This document shows positions 45,510 through 54,546 of a DNA stretch of 64,000 bases, piece after piece. The stretch's first letter is position 1, and every line of letters starts with the position of its first letter. The notes beneath the pieces are model-generated. The model saw only the letters and a list, made by a program, of their open reading frames with translations, was not told the origin of the DNA and did no database searches. The position numbers and the translations under genes are program-made. The stretch comes from Sutcliffiella horikoshii. GTDB lineage: Bacteria; Bacillota; Bacilli; Bacillales; Bacillaceae_I. The DNA lies in NCBI RefSeq assembly GCF_021991925.1, contig NZ_RXZI01000011.1:1-64000 (forward strand). Reading direction: 5' to 3'.

Positions 45510-46187
45510 TTATTTTACAGCTGTTTGTTCCTTCCACATCTGTATGCTCTGCTCCATCATCCCTTGTACAACCTGTTCGGCTTTTTCACCGTCTTTTTCC
45601 AGAGCCGCTTCCATGAGTTTCCCATAATAGTTCCTCGAGGCATCCCGGTAAACAGATTCTCTAAAGTAATAGGCTGCCATTTTAATATAAAGGTGCTGGA
45701 AACTGTTTAATATCAGTAGATAGATTGGGTTCGTGGTCGCAGCAGCCAGACCTCTTTGGAGGTACCAATCATATTCCGCAAAGGCTTGGGGGTCATCTGG
45801 TACATTCTCGCTTTCTTTTAAAAGAGAGATGACTTCTAACGGTTTATGTGATACCGCCCCTTTTACATAGGATGGAGAGAGGTCCTTCCGAAGTTCCAGA
45901 AGGTGGATGATAAAGTCATTTGTGATCGCGTCTTCTTCGTTCAGAATATGGACGATCGTCATGAGGTTCCCATCCTTCCAATAGTCATTCACCATTGCCC
46001 GCTGGTTGTGCCGGATCGTCAGCCACCCATCCCGCTCCAGCCGTTGCAAGACTTCACGGATTACAGGGCGTCCCACTTCAAATTCTGCGGCCAATTCTCG
46101 TTCTGACGGAATTTGGGATCCTGGCGGGTAATCACCTTGAAGGACTTTTCGGATAAATTGTTTTTCGACATTATCTGTTGCTCGCAT
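45510..46187 (-). CDS. GntR/FadR-type transcriptional regulator
   Basis: 225 residues: GntR winged HTH (QIPSERELAAEFEVGRPVIRE...RLERDGW) and a helical C-terminal ligand domain of the FadR class. FadR-class proteins sense acyl-CoA or organic acids. The start at 46187 has GGAGG 9 nt before it; eight codons upstream another in-frame start has no site. Directly upstream are two TGGTNNNACCA operators. It heads the operon with the fatty-acid-hydroxylase-type gene, which fits an acyl-responsive role (inference). Confidence 0.85.
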   Translation of the reverse strand: MRATDNVEKQFIRKVLQGDYPPGSQIPSERELAAEFEVGRPVIREVLQRLERDGWLTIRHNQRAMVNDYWKDGNLMTIVHILNEEDAITNDFIIHLLELRKDLSPSYVKGAVSHKPLEVISLLKESENVPDDPQAFAEYDWYLQRGLAAATTNPIYLLILNSFQHLYIKMAAYYFRESVYRDASRNYYGKLMEAALEKDGEKAEQVVQGMMEQSIQMWKEQTAVK

Positions 46188-46218
46188 AGGCAGGTGCCTC
46201 CTTTTCTGCAAAAATCAA

Positions 46219-46257
46219 AACTGGTAATACCATATTTATGTTTGGTATTACCAGTTT
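46219..46257. promoter_or_regulatory. Double GntR/FadR operator, also terminator-like
   Basis: TGGTAATACCA at 46222-46232 and TGGTATTACCA at 46243-46253 both fit the FadR-subfamily consensus TNGTNNNACNA and start exactly 21 bp apart. Together they also form a 14- to 15-bp inverted repeat (AAACTGGTAATACCA with TGGTATTACCAGTTT), followed on the minus strand by TTTTGATTTTT. It could therefore both stop transcripts from the propeller gene and bind the regulator. Confidence 0.75.
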
Positions 46258-46293
46258 ATACTTATTGGATGCTATTTTCAATAATATTCTGAC

Positions 46294-47373
46294 TTATTCG
46301 TACCACTTATGCCACATTTTCTTATTGTTTCCTCTTACAAATGTATCCACGCGGTTTGGTCCCCATGAAACGGCAGCTGGATGGGATTGCACGCCGCCTC
46401 TCGGTGCACCAAGGTTGCCCCATTGGCTCCAGCGTTGACCATTCCAATATTTTTGCCACAAGCGGTTGTCGTCCCCTTTTACAAAGACATCAATCCGGTT
46501 TGGTGCCCACGAGGCTGCAGCTGGTGCACCTTCAAATCCACCTCTTGGGGTGCCAAGGTCCTCCCAGCGACTCCAGCTTCTTCCGTCCCACCATTTATGC
46601 CACATGCGCTCGTTCATGCCGCGCACAAAGCAGTCAATTCTATTTGGTCCCCACGATACCGCACCAGGTGATCCTGTGAGTCCACCGCGTGGAGATCCAA
46701 GATTCTCCCATTGACTCCAACTTGCCCCGTCCCACCACTTATGCCACATATTATTGTCCATGCCTTGTACAAAGCAGTCTAAACGGTTGGCAGACCAGGA
46801 AGAAACGGATGGCGTACCTTTGAAACCGCCCCGCGGGGACCCAAGATCTTCCCACTGACTCCAGCGTTGGCCATCCCACCACTTATGCCACATACCATCA
46901 TTGGCACCTCGGGCAAATGTATCAATCCGGTTCGGTCCCCATGATACCGCCGACGGTGAACTTCTCAAACCGCCCCGCGGCGACCCAAGATCATTCCAAC
47001 GGCTCCACCTTCTGCCATTCCAAAACTTCTGCCACATCCGGTTGTCTTCCCCGCGCACAAACGTATCGAGACGGTTCGGGGACCAGGATGCAACTGCCGG
47101 GGCACCCTTCATACCAAGTAAAGGCGACCCAAGATCCTCCCACTCCCGCCAGCTGGCCCTCATTTCATTTTCATCGGTGCGATAATAAGGATATGGACGT
47201 GGTCGAGGATAATAGTATGGATAGAAATACGGCGCGGGAGCTTGGTAATATGGATAATAATAAGGATAATATGGCCGTGGTCTCGGTCTCGGATAGACAA
47301 AAATCAGCCGCTCATCAGTTGGTGTTTGACGATAAGCATATGGATTCTGCCAATAATTCTGGTTTGAATACAT
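46294..47373 (-). CDS. Six-repeat PLL-like beta-propeller (lectin-type) protein
   Basis: 359 residues. Residues 1-70 are a Tyr/Pro/Arg-rich low-complexity segment (PRPRPYYPYY). From about 74 come six tandem repeats of 48 residues with the pattern W..W.DLGSPRGG...P..VSWGPNRID.FVRG....MWHKWWDG. This is the repeat type of PLL/tectonin-like lectin propellers, each repeat one blade; six blades is a likely closed fold, the last one short. No signal peptide is seen. Possibly a sugar-binding spore-surface or cell-surface protein (inference from the Tyr/Pro-rich start). GGAGG 7 nt before ATG; a hairpin CTTCTGC/GCAGAAG lies just upstream. Confidence 0.8.
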   Translation of the reverse strand: MYSNQNYWQNPYAYRQTPTDERLIFVYPRPRPRPYYPYYYPYYQAPAPYFYPYYYPRPRPYPYYRTDENEMRASWREWEDLGSPLLGMKGAPAVASWSPNRLDTFVRGEDNRMWQKFWNGRRWSRWNDLGSPRGGLRSSPSAVSWGPNRIDTFARGANDGMWHKWWDGQRWSQWEDLGSPRGGFKGTPSVSSWSANRLDCFVQGMDNNMWHKWWDGASWSQWENLGSPRGGLTGSPGAVSWGPNRIDCFVRGMNERMWHKWWDGRSWSRWEDLGTPRGGFEGAPAAASWAPNRIDVFVKGDDNRLWQKYWNGQRWSQWGNLGAPRGGVQSHPAAVSWGPNRVDTFVRGNNKKMWHKWYE

Positions 47374-47552
47374 AAAAAAACCTCCCCTAACTAGACTTCT
47401 GCCTAATAGCCTATGCAGAAGATGGGCGGGGAGGTGCATGTTCCATGAGATTAATTGGGCGAAACAGGGAGAGGTAGGTAGATAGATAGATACATACCTA
47501 TACCGGTAGGAGTACGAGCTGGGTTTACTGTCCAAACTCTAGCGTTTACTTT

Positions 47553-47640
47553 CCGTTAATTAAATTTATGAGCCGTTAAGAGTAAAATATTTTCCGTTAA
47601 CTAAATTTACGAGCCATTAAGAGTAAAATACTTTCCATTC
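47553..47640. repeat. Phased CCGTTAA array, 20-21 bp steps
   Basis: CCGTTAA or CCATTAA-like heptamers begin at 47553, 47573, 47594, 47614 and 47635: steps 20, 21, 20, 21. It can also be read as two copies of a 41-bp unit. Same design as the TGTCCGAA array, with another motif. Confidence 0.8.
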
Positions 47641-47707
47641 GACAAATAGCGCCACTCATCGACACGCCCCCCAGAACGAAAAGCAAGCAAAGGACGCCCC
47701 CCATCCC

Positions 47708-47737
47708 TAAAAATGAAGAGCCCTCTTCTAAAAGAGA
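47708..47737 (-). terminator. Terminator of the mannitol genes
   Basis: Minus strand GAGCTCTCTT-ttag-AAGAGGGCTC, then TTCATTTTT. Confidence 0.7.
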
Positions 47738-47740
47738 GCT

Positions 47741-47820
47741 CACTTTAACACATTAACGCACAGCGGGTCAGACCCTTTTTATCTCATTAACACATTAATG
47801 CACAGCCGATCAGACCCCTA
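47741..47820. repeat. GGGTCAGACCC repeat, second locus
   Basis: Units TTAACACATTAACGCACAGCGGGTCAGACCC (given in two parts: TTAACACATTAACGC and AGCGGGTCAGACCC) and a decayed copy ending ATCAGACCCC. The period is about 42 bp. The last copy touches the 3' end of mtlD. Confidence 0.75.
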
Positions 47821-48952
47821 CTTCCTTCACGATCTCCTCCGTAATAGGATTATCCGCCTCAAGTCCAGTTATTTCGGTGATAGCTTGCTGTAATCCTTTT
47901 TCTCGGATTAGCTGTTGGATCGTTTGGGCTTCTTCATCTTCTGGCACATCGTAAGTGATGGCGGCCGCGATCGCCTTTATCAGATTGGCTGGTGGATGAC
48001 CGAATAGTTCAAGGTATTGTTTTGCCGGTCCAACTAAGCGGTCATTCCCGCCGAGCTTTCTGAGTGGAGCGCGTCCTACCCTTGTGACATCATCCGTGAT
48101 ATAAGGGTTTTCAAATCGGGAAAGGATCTTACCGATATATGCCTCATGCTCCTTTTTATCGAAGCCGTATTTCCCCACAAGGACCATTCCAGTTTCTTTC
48201 AAAGCGGATTCCGCTACCTTACGGACTTCCTCATTTGTCAGTGCTTCGTCTATCGTTTTGCAGCCGTTTTGGTATCCCAAATAGGCAACTGTGGCATGAC
48301 CTGTGTTCACCGTGAACAACTTACGCTCAATATACGGCGCCAAGTCACGGACAAACGTGATTCCTTCAATCGCTGGTGTTTCCCCGACAAGTGCAGACTC
48401 ATCCAGCACCCATTCATAATACGGTTCCACAGTGACCATCAATTTATCAGCGTTCGTTTGATTGGGAACAATTCTATCGACAGCGGCATCTGGAAACGCG
48501 AACAGCTCATCGAATACCACGATTTCTTCTGGTGCCAGTCCTTCGTAAACATGCTGTTTCAACAAGGAACTTCCGCCGATAAGATTTTCACAAGCTATGA
48601 TGTTTAATGGTTCCTTGTTGGTTTCAAGACGTGTACGCAATCCACTTACAAGTGACTTCGCAATGATTGGGAGGATGGACGGACCAACCGCAGTAGTAAT
48701 GATATCCGCCTCCGCAATCGCCTTTTCCAACCCGCCACTATCTTTCATACTATTGATGGCCGACACATTACGTACAACCAACTCCTGCTGCGTTTTATCC
48801 GCCAGTACCACTCGATACTCTTTTTCTTCATTAATCAAATCCACTATTTCACTGTTTACATCCACAAATGTGGTCTTATAGCCGGCCTCGTAAAGCAAAG
48901 CTCCAATAAATCCCCTGCCGATATTGCCGGCACCATAATGCAGTGCCTTCAT
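47810..48952 (-). CDS. mtlD: Mannitol-1-phosphate 5-dehydrogenase
   Basis: 380 residues. N-terminal NAD-binding HYGAGNIGRGFIG and the C-terminal polyol dehydrogenase domain with KLFTVNTGHATVAYLG (catalytic Asn/His region) are diagnostic. Oxidises mannitol-1-phosphate to fructose-6-phosphate. ATG at 48952 with AAGGGG before it, one base after the mtlF stop, so translation is coupled. Last gene of the mannitol set. Confidence 0.95.
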   Translation of the reverse strand: MKALHYGAGNIGRGFIGALLYEAGYKTTFVDVNSEIVDLINEEKEYRVVLADKTQQELVVRNVSAINSMKDSGGLEKAIAEADIITTAVGPSILPIIAKSLVSGLRTRLETNKEPLNIIACENLIGGSSLLKQHVYEGLAPEEIVVFDELFAFPDAAVDRIVPNQTNADKLMVTVEPYYEWVLDESALVGETPAIEGITFVRDLAPYIERKLFTVNTGHATVAYLGYQNGCKTIDEALTNEEVRKVAESALKETGMVLVGKYGFDKKEHEAYIGKILSRFENPYITDDVTRVGRAPLRKLGGNDRLVGPAKQYLELFGHPPANLIKAIAAAITYDVPEDEEAQTIQQLIREKGLQQAITEITGLEADNPITEEIVKEVGV

Positions 48953-48953
48953 G

Positions 48954-49391
48954 TTATTGGACCCCTTCAAATAATTCTAGAATCTCTTCAGCAGAAGTTG
49001 CCTTCACAATCTGTTGAACATTTTCTTCCTCGGAGCAGACAATCGCAATTTGCGAAAGAATTTCCAAGTGCTCATCACCTTTTCCTGCTATGCCGATCAA
49101 TAATTTCACTTCATTGCCTGCACCAAATTCCACTCCTTCTGGAACTTGTAAAATAGCGATCCCGGATTCTTTCACTGCTTTTTTTGCATCCTCAGTACCG
49201 TGTGGGATTGCAACAAAGTTACCCATGTAAGTGGATGTCAATTCCTCCCGTTCCAACATTTTTTCAATATAGGCTGCTTCAACATACCCGCGGTCTACCA
49301 ATAGTTGTCCCGTCTTCTTGATTGCTTCCTCTTTTGTTCCAACAGTCGTGTTCAATAAGATGTTTTCTTTTGCTAAGATTGGTAAAGTCAT
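48954..49391 (-). CDS. mtlF: PTS mannitol EIIA component
   Basis: 145 residues, one EIIA-Mtl/Fru domain with the phosphorylated His in FVAIPHGTEDAKK. It passes phosphate from HPr to MtlA's EIIB domain, which lacks a fused EIIA here. AAGGAG before ATG. Lies 3 nt after mtlR and 1 nt before mtlD. Confidence 0.93.
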   Translation of the reverse strand: MTLPILAKENILLNTTVGTKEEAIKKTGQLLVDRGYVEAAYIEKMLEREELTSTYMGNFVAIPHGTEDAKKAVKESGIAILQVPEGVEFGAGNEVKLLIGIAGKGDEHLEILSQIAIVCSEEENVQQIVKATSAEEILELFEGVQ

Positions 49392-49394
49392 GAT

Positions 49395-51527
49395 TCAAAC
49401 ACTCCTTAGTTCAGTTAATTTTTCGTTAAAATAGCGATTTAATGTGGCAGCGAGATGATTTCCGATCGCAACCCCGTCCACTGACTCAAACCGTGCAATG
49501 CTTCTGTCATCTTCAATGATGGATGCACTAATATGGCTCAGTACTTCTAATACCTCTTTTCCCGCCTCTAGGGGAGCGAGAAGAAGGAGGACCGACTCCA
49601 CTTCCATTGGCTGCTGATCCATTCCTGTTGTCGGACATGGATGAGCTAGTTTAAAGATCGAAAAGGATGGATGTAAAACAGCATCACTTTTGGCGTGGAA
49701 CAATGCCAGCTTGGTACCCGGAATCCCAAGTCCTCCAAGCTTTTCTCTCTCCAATAGGTCATGAAGTACCTGTTCCGCTTCGGAGAGTTGCTCCATTTGT
49801 TGCAATTTCATGCAAAGCGTCTGCAACGCATCACTAATGGACTCGTGACTTTCTCCCTTTTTAAAAATAAAGCCCTTCAATATGGTGGAGACTGCTTGAG
49901 AATAGAGTGAAACCTTTTCCAGATTATCTGCCACCGCTTCTTTTGGAAGCTCTGGATAATGAAAGGCTTCCTCCAGTTCGAGATTTCCCTTAATCTCTAT
50001 CAATTTGCTTTTATGCTGCTCATAAATATACTGTTTGATTTTGTCTATTTCTTCTTCTGTTAGGATCGGATTGACGATAAAATAGTCTCTATTGAAATCA
50101 GGCAAGCGTATCGTCGAGATGACCAAATCATAGTTTGCGTGATCTAACTGATTCAACTCAAATAGAGATACATTCTGACATACTTGGATTTCTGGAATTT
50201 CTTTTTGAAGCCTTGTTGCCAACATTTTTGAGGTGCCAATGCCTGTGGAACAAACCACAAGTGCCTGTAGCGGTCTTGCTTGGTGAATGCTCAATAAGAC
50301 AGATCCAAAGTGCATGACCAGAAAACCGACTTCTTCTTCTGGAATCGAGAGGTCTGGGAATGTCACCTCGACACCTTCTTTTATGATGGAAAATAATTCT
50401 GCATATTCCGTTTTGATCCGATCTAAGAGCGGGTTTGTGATTCCCATGTTTTGCTTGATGCGGAATAACGCCGGACCAAGATGGGCCACTAGCCCCTGCA
50501 ATAAAGAAGGATTATCTGATAGATTTTGGTGAATCCTTTTTTCTACATAACGGATGAGGTGCTTTGCTTTTAACGCATCCTGCATTCCCGCTTCTTCTGC
50601 AAAGTATTCCTTGTCCTGCCTTAATTTTGCTCCTCTTAGGTGCATGGTGATGTAGCCAATTTCGGCGTCTGGAATCTCTGTTTGATACACTTTTTCAAGC
50701 TTCTCAATGATTTTTTTGGCGATCATGTATTCAGGAGTGCCTTCCAGTTCCGAAAGATAGCTTTGATCAATCGTAATATTCTCCCCGCGCATGATTCGCT
50801 CCATCGCCAATGCCAAATGGACAACCAGCCCCATATAAGCGCTATCTGCAATGGAGTATGGCAGCTCTTTGTTCATTTCATCCACTGTCCGCTCTACAAT
50901 ATGCAGATTCTTTTTCTCCACTAGACCGAGCAATCTTTCCGATATGGGATCCGATGACTGCTTACTTTTCTTTTGGATGCTCTCTCTTATAAGGCTCAGC
51001 AGTTCATATTCATCCACATTATCAGTGATTACCTTGCTCATCGCCTTACGTTTGGCATTCTCGTCGCCTTCAATCTGGACACCATATCCTCTTTTTCGGA
51101 TGAGTGATAGATTGCGAAATTGGGCAAGCCGCTCCTCCACTTTATTGAGATCATTGCTCACCGTCGCGATGGTGACATTCAAATCATTAGCGAGTGCAAT
51201 CAACTTGACCGGTTCGACCGATTCCAATAGTGCACATAAAATGATTGTCTGCCTTTCTTCGGCGGTGAATTGATTATGATCTACATTGAAAAGAAAGAGC
51301 TTTAAATGTTCTATATTTTCTTGTTCCCCGATTAGTTGGACACCTACACCTGATTTCTTTATTAACGACAGCTGATACTGAGCCAAGGTTCCCTCGACTT
51401 CCTTTAAATCACGGTGGATGGTTCGGGTACTAACATGGATTTCGTTCGCCAGATCACTGACTGTCAATTCTTTCTCCGTTGACAATAGAATCTCCAGGAT
51501 CTGCCGCTCTCTTGCGGTAATATACAT
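49395..51527 (-). CDS. mtlR: Mannitol operon activator MtlR
   Basis: 710 residues: two N-terminal HTH domains (first: TVSDLANEIHVSTRTIHRDL), two PTS regulation domains, an EIIB-Gat-like domain with Cys in VVCSTGIGTSK and a C-terminal EIIA-Mtl-like domain with His in ALFHAKSDA. Known mechanism: phosphorylation of PRDs by HPr and of the EIIB-like domain by EIIA tunes activation of mtl promoters. The gene lies between mtlA and mtlF, the arrangement of Geobacillus stearothermophilus rather than B. subtilis. Start at 51527 with GGAG 8 nt before it. Confidence 0.93.
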   Translation of the reverse strand: MYITARERQILEILLSTEKELTVSDLANEIHVSTRTIHRDLKEVEGTLAQYQLSLIKKSGVGVQLIGEQENIEHLKLFLFNVDHNQFTAEERQTIILCALLESVEPVKLIALANDLNVTIATVSNDLNKVEERLAQFRNLSLIRKRGYGVQIEGDENAKRKAMSKVITDNVDEYELLSLIRESIQKKSKQSSDPISERLLGLVEKKNLHIVERTVDEMNKELPYSIADSAYMGLVVHLALAMERIMRGENITIDQSYLSELEGTPEYMIAKKIIEKLEKVYQTEIPDAEIGYITMHLRGAKLRQDKEYFAEEAGMQDALKAKHLIRYVEKRIHQNLSDNPSLLQGLVAHLGPALFRIKQNMGITNPLLDRIKTEYAELFSIIKEGVEVTFPDLSIPEEEVGFLVMHFGSVLLSIHQARPLQALVVCSTGIGTSKMLATRLQKEIPEIQVCQNVSLFELNQLDHANYDLVISTIRLPDFNRDYFIVNPILTEEEIDKIKQYIYEQHKSKLIEIKGNLELEEAFHYPELPKEAVADNLEKVSLYSQAVSTILKGFIFKKGESHESISDALQTLCMKLQQMEQLSEAEQVLHDLLEREKLGGLGIPGTKLALFHAKSDAVLHPSFSIFKLAHPCPTTGMDQQPMEVESVLLLLAPLEAGKEVLEVLSHISASIIEDDRSIARFESVDGVAIGNHLAATLNRYFNEKLTELRSV

Positions 51528-51693
51528 AGCGCTCACTCCAATACCTTGGATGATGACAAAATTTAATTACTATGCTTATAGTTTCATCATAAATCACCTG
51601 TTTTATTGATTCAATGAAAGGAAAATAAGGATTCGTCAGGTTCGTTGTTGACAAAAGTTAATAATGGCATCTTCCTAACATTCCTTTGCATGC

Positions 51694-51731
51694 AAAAAGA
51701 AGGAAAGAGTCATTGCTCTATTCCTTCTTCT
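51694..51731 (-). terminator. Terminator after mtlA
   Basis: Minus strand AAGAAGGAATAGAG...CTCTTTCCTTCTT then TTTG. It should reduce read-through into mtlRFD, which are separated from mtlA by 210 nt and may have their own promoter. Confidence 0.8.
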
Positions 51732-51737
51732 TTATGA

Positions 51738-53156
51738 TTATTTCAGTTTTTCAATAAGCTCATCATACTTAGGACTGTTTAGGAAGTTCTCAACAGATAT
51801 ATGAGTTGCTTCCGGATGCTTTGCTTTTGCACGATCTGTTAAATCTTTGTGCGTGATGACGATGTCTGCATCCATTGGAATATTACTGATAGAGGAGTTC
51901 GTCACATCAATCGACAATCCAGCTTTTTTTACTTTGTTTTTCATGATGGATGCACCCATGGCACTTGAACCCATTCCTGCATCACATGCAAAGATGATTT
52001 TGTTTACTTCTTTTTCTTCCACAGGTGCTTCCTCTTCTTTAGCTACAAGAGCACTCGCTCTGCTTTCTTTCCCTTTTAGTGCAGACGTCTTTTCTGTTGC
52101 TTTTGCCAAATCATCGTCTGTCGATTTAGAACCTTTTAAGATGACAGAAGCAATCAAGAAGGAAACCACCGTTGCTACAAGGACACCAGCCATGACTGCA
52201 AGGAACCCACCTCTTGGCGCCATTGCAGCGATTGCAAAAATACTACCAGGTGATGGTGCGGCAACAAGCCCTCCGTTAAACAATAGAAGCGTGAACACCC
52301 CAGCTGCTCCCCCACCGATTGCTGCCAAGATAAGGGCAGGCTTCATCAGGATATACGGGAAGTAGATTTCATGAATTCCACCAAAGAAGTGGATGATTGT
52401 TGCACCGGAAGCGGATTGTTTGGCCATTCCTTTTCCAAAAATGACAAATGCCAACAAGATCCCAAGACCCGGTCCAGGGTTAGCTTCCAGAAGGAACAAG
52501 ATAGACATTCCTTCACGTGCCGCCTGCTCAATTCCAATCGGACCTAAGATTCCATGGTTGATCGCATTATTTAAGAATAATACTTTTGCAGGCTCGATGA
52601 TGATACTTGCAAGCGGAAGCAGGTTCGCCTGTACTAGCGTTTCTACGCCTGCAGCAAGTGTCTTGTTCAATGTTAAAACAATTGGACCGATCCCTTTAAA
52701 TCCAATGATCGTAAGGATACCGGCAATAATCCCAGCAGAAAAGTTGTTCACAAGCATTTCAAAGCCTTGTCTTACTTTTCCATCAATCGCTTGGTCAAAT
52801 TTCTTGATGGCATATCCACCAAGTGGACCCATTACCATCGCACCAAGGAACATCGGAATATCCGCTCCCACGATAACCCCCATGGTTGCTGTTGCCCCGA
52901 CAACCCCACCTCGGAGGTCATAAACAAGGCGCCCCCCAGTAAATCCAATCAAGATTGGCAATAGAAATGTAATCATTGGACCGACAAGTGTCGCTAGTTC
53001 CTCATTTGGCCACCAGCCAGTAGGTATAAATAATGCCGTGATAAGTCCCCATGCGATGAATGCCCCAATGTTTGGCATGATCATTCCACTAAGATGACTA
53101 CCAAAACGCTGTATTTTCACTTTGAAATTAGAAGATGATTTTGTCTCAGAGCTCAT
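51738..53156 (-). CDS. mtlA: PTS mannitol transporter EIICB
   Basis: 472 residues: EIIC membrane domain (about 1-340, with GAFIAWGLITALFIPTGWWP near the start) and EIIB domain at the C terminus with the phosphocysteine in IIFACDAGMGSS. The EIIA is separate (MtlF). Imports mannitol with phosphorylation to mannitol-1-phosphate. AAGGGGG before ATG; a cre-like site lies about 42 nt upstream, and the MtlR site is expected further up. Confidence 0.95.
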   Translation of the reverse strand: MSSETKSSSNFKVKIQRFGSHLSGMIMPNIGAFIAWGLITALFIPTGWWPNEELATLVGPMITFLLPILIGFTGGRLVYDLRGGVVGATATMGVIVGADIPMFLGAMVMGPLGGYAIKKFDQAIDGKVRQGFEMLVNNFSAGIIAGILTIIGFKGIGPIVLTLNKTLAAGVETLVQANLLPLASIIIEPAKVLFLNNAINHGILGPIGIEQAAREGMSILFLLEANPGPGLGILLAFVIFGKGMAKQSASGATIIHFFGGIHEIYFPYILMKPALILAAIGGGAAGVFTLLLFNGGLVAAPSPGSIFAIAAMAPRGGFLAVMAGVLVATVVSFLIASVILKGSKSTDDDLAKATEKTSALKGKESRASALVAKEEEAPVEEKEVNKIIFACDAGMGSSAMGASIMKNKVKKAGLSIDVTNSSISNIPMDADIVITHKDLTDRAKAKHPEATHISVENFLNSPKYDELIEKLK

Positions 53157-53197
53157 TTTTCTGCCCCCTTATCATATAATTCTTGCTTACCCTTATG

Positions 53198-53211
53198 ATA
53201 AAGCGGTTTCA
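53198..53211. promoter_or_regulatory. cre-like site upstream of mtlA
   Basis: Minus strand TGAAACCGCTTTAT agrees with the CcpA operator consensus at 12 of 14 positions. 42 nt before the mtlA start; catabolite repression of mannitol genes by CcpA is well known. Confidence 0.55.
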
Positions 53212-53287
53212 CCCAACAATCCATTGTTACTAAAGACCCATTTGGCACATGTATTGTTGACATAATTAAAATAAGCAAAAATAAAGA

Positions 53288-53378
53288 GGGGTCTGACCCC
53301 TCTTTAACGCATTAACGTAGAGCGGGTCAGACCCCTTTTACCTCATTAACACATTAACGCACAGCGGGTCAGACCCCT
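53288..53378. repeat. GGGGTCAGACCCC repeat array, third locus
   Basis: Cores at 53288-53300 (GGGGTCTGACCCC), 53324-53335 and 53366-53377, joined by TTAACGCATTAACG-like spacers; the last step is 42 bp. Between natB (3' end) and the mtlA promoter. The first core on the minus strand reads as a stem followed by TTTATTTTT and may terminate natAB transcription. Confidence 0.8.
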
Positions 53379-53388
53379 TAAATTAAAT

Positions 53389-54546
53389 TCAATTCATCAC
53401 CCATTTATCCTTCAAAAACATAATTCTCGCGATGATAAAGGCGATAATGATGCAGAGCAGGTTGCTTCCGATCATGATGGCGAGGTGTTGGTAGTTGATG
53501 ATCCCGAAGCTTAGTTCTTTTAGTACGGTGAAGATGTTCATGATCGGAATGGCAAAGTGTTCGAATGATAACTCGTTGATACCAATACCAGAGATAATCA
53601 TGATCGGGAATACGGCAACCATCATGATTGGTGTACTATAGCTTTGTGATTCCTTGACGGTCTTGCCCATGATGCTTGTGATCATTTGCAATGTCGCAAT
53701 GAACATGGCATACACAACAGAGACAAGGATGGCAAATCCAACAACCAGGTAGACGTTCTCACCGAATGAGATGGCATTTTTCATATTCTCTGTCAAAAAG
53801 TTAATCTCCAATGCCACCACAATCAACGTGACAATTCCAGTCAGAGCGCCAATAGTGGAAATGGTCAGCCACTTGGCAAACAACAAAGTCATGCGGTTGA
53901 CTGGTGTCATCAGCAACGCTTCCATCGTTTTCTTCTCTTTTTCCCCTGCAAATAAATCAGACGCAGCTGGTCCAGCTCCAATTCCGATCGCCAATGCCAG
54001 GATCAACGGAACGAGCATCGCTACCATGTTAATTCCGGCTGTTTCTTCTGTCAGTTCCTTTTGCTCAATCACAAATGGCTGAACCAGTTCCTGAGGCGTT
54101 CCTTGGGCTTCCAAACGATCGGCAATGACCATTTTTTCATAGGCACCCAGGGCATTTGTCACCTGCCCCATCAGTATGGAAGAATTTTGACTAAAAGAGT
54201 TTCCTACAAGGGTCACACTTGCTGCTTCCCCGTTTTCCACTTTCCCCAAAAATCCACTTTCCATGATCAATGCAGCCTGCGCTTCTCCTTCTTCCAACAC
54301 AGCTTCCGGATCTGCGACTTTCACAAACTCAATATTTTCCACTCCTGCAAACAACACCTCTTCCTGTGTCCCAAATGATTCATTTACTGCTAGGGTGAAA
54401 GTCTCCCCTTCCCCATCGGACAGCATACTTTCATAGAACAATACAAGCCCTGTCATCATCACGATTGGCAATAACACCGTTAAAAGCAGGGTCCGTTTGT
54501 CACGGAACGAATCCTTCATCTCTTTAAAATAAATTTTACGAAGCAT
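53389..54546 (-). CDS. natB: ABC exporter permease NatB
   Basis: About 385 residues; ABC-2 type permease with a first membrane helix (about 20-40), a large extracellular loop and five more helices from residue 175 on, including FAGEKEKKTMEALLMTPV, the conserved cytoplasmic motif of Na+ extruders. With NatA it forms an ATP-driven Na+ exporter. Two in-frame ATGs lie 9 nt apart; 54546 has the better distance from GGGGG. Overlaps natA by about 11 nt. Confidence 0.87.
   Translation of the reverse strand: MLRKIYFKEMKDSFRDKRTLLLTVLLPIVMMTGLVLFYESMLSDGEGETFTLAVNESFGTQEEVLFAGVENIEFVKVADPEAVLEEGEAQAALIMESGFLGKVENGEAASVTLVGNSFSQNSSILMGQVTNALGAYEKMVIADRLEAQGTPQELVQPFVIEQKELTEETAGINMVAMLVPLILALAIGIGAGPAASDLFAGEKEKKTMEALLMTPVNRMTLLFAKWLTISTIGALTGIVTLIVVALEINFLTENMKNAISFGENVYLVVGFAILVSVVYAMFIATLQMITSIMGKTVKESQSYSTPIMMVAVFPIMIISGIGINELSFEHFAIPIMNIFTVLKELSFGIINYQHLAIMIGSNLLCIIIAFIIARIMFLKDKWVMN

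Larger units (their letters stand above)
47374..47809. other. Intergenic region propeller gene / mtlD
   Basis: 436 bp. Holds the 5' leader of the propeller gene with a CTTCTGC/GCAGAAG hairpin (47396-47421) and a GATA-rich run near 47480, the phased CCGTTAA array, the mtl terminator and a GGGTCAGACCC repeat. No gene seen. Confidence 0.55.
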
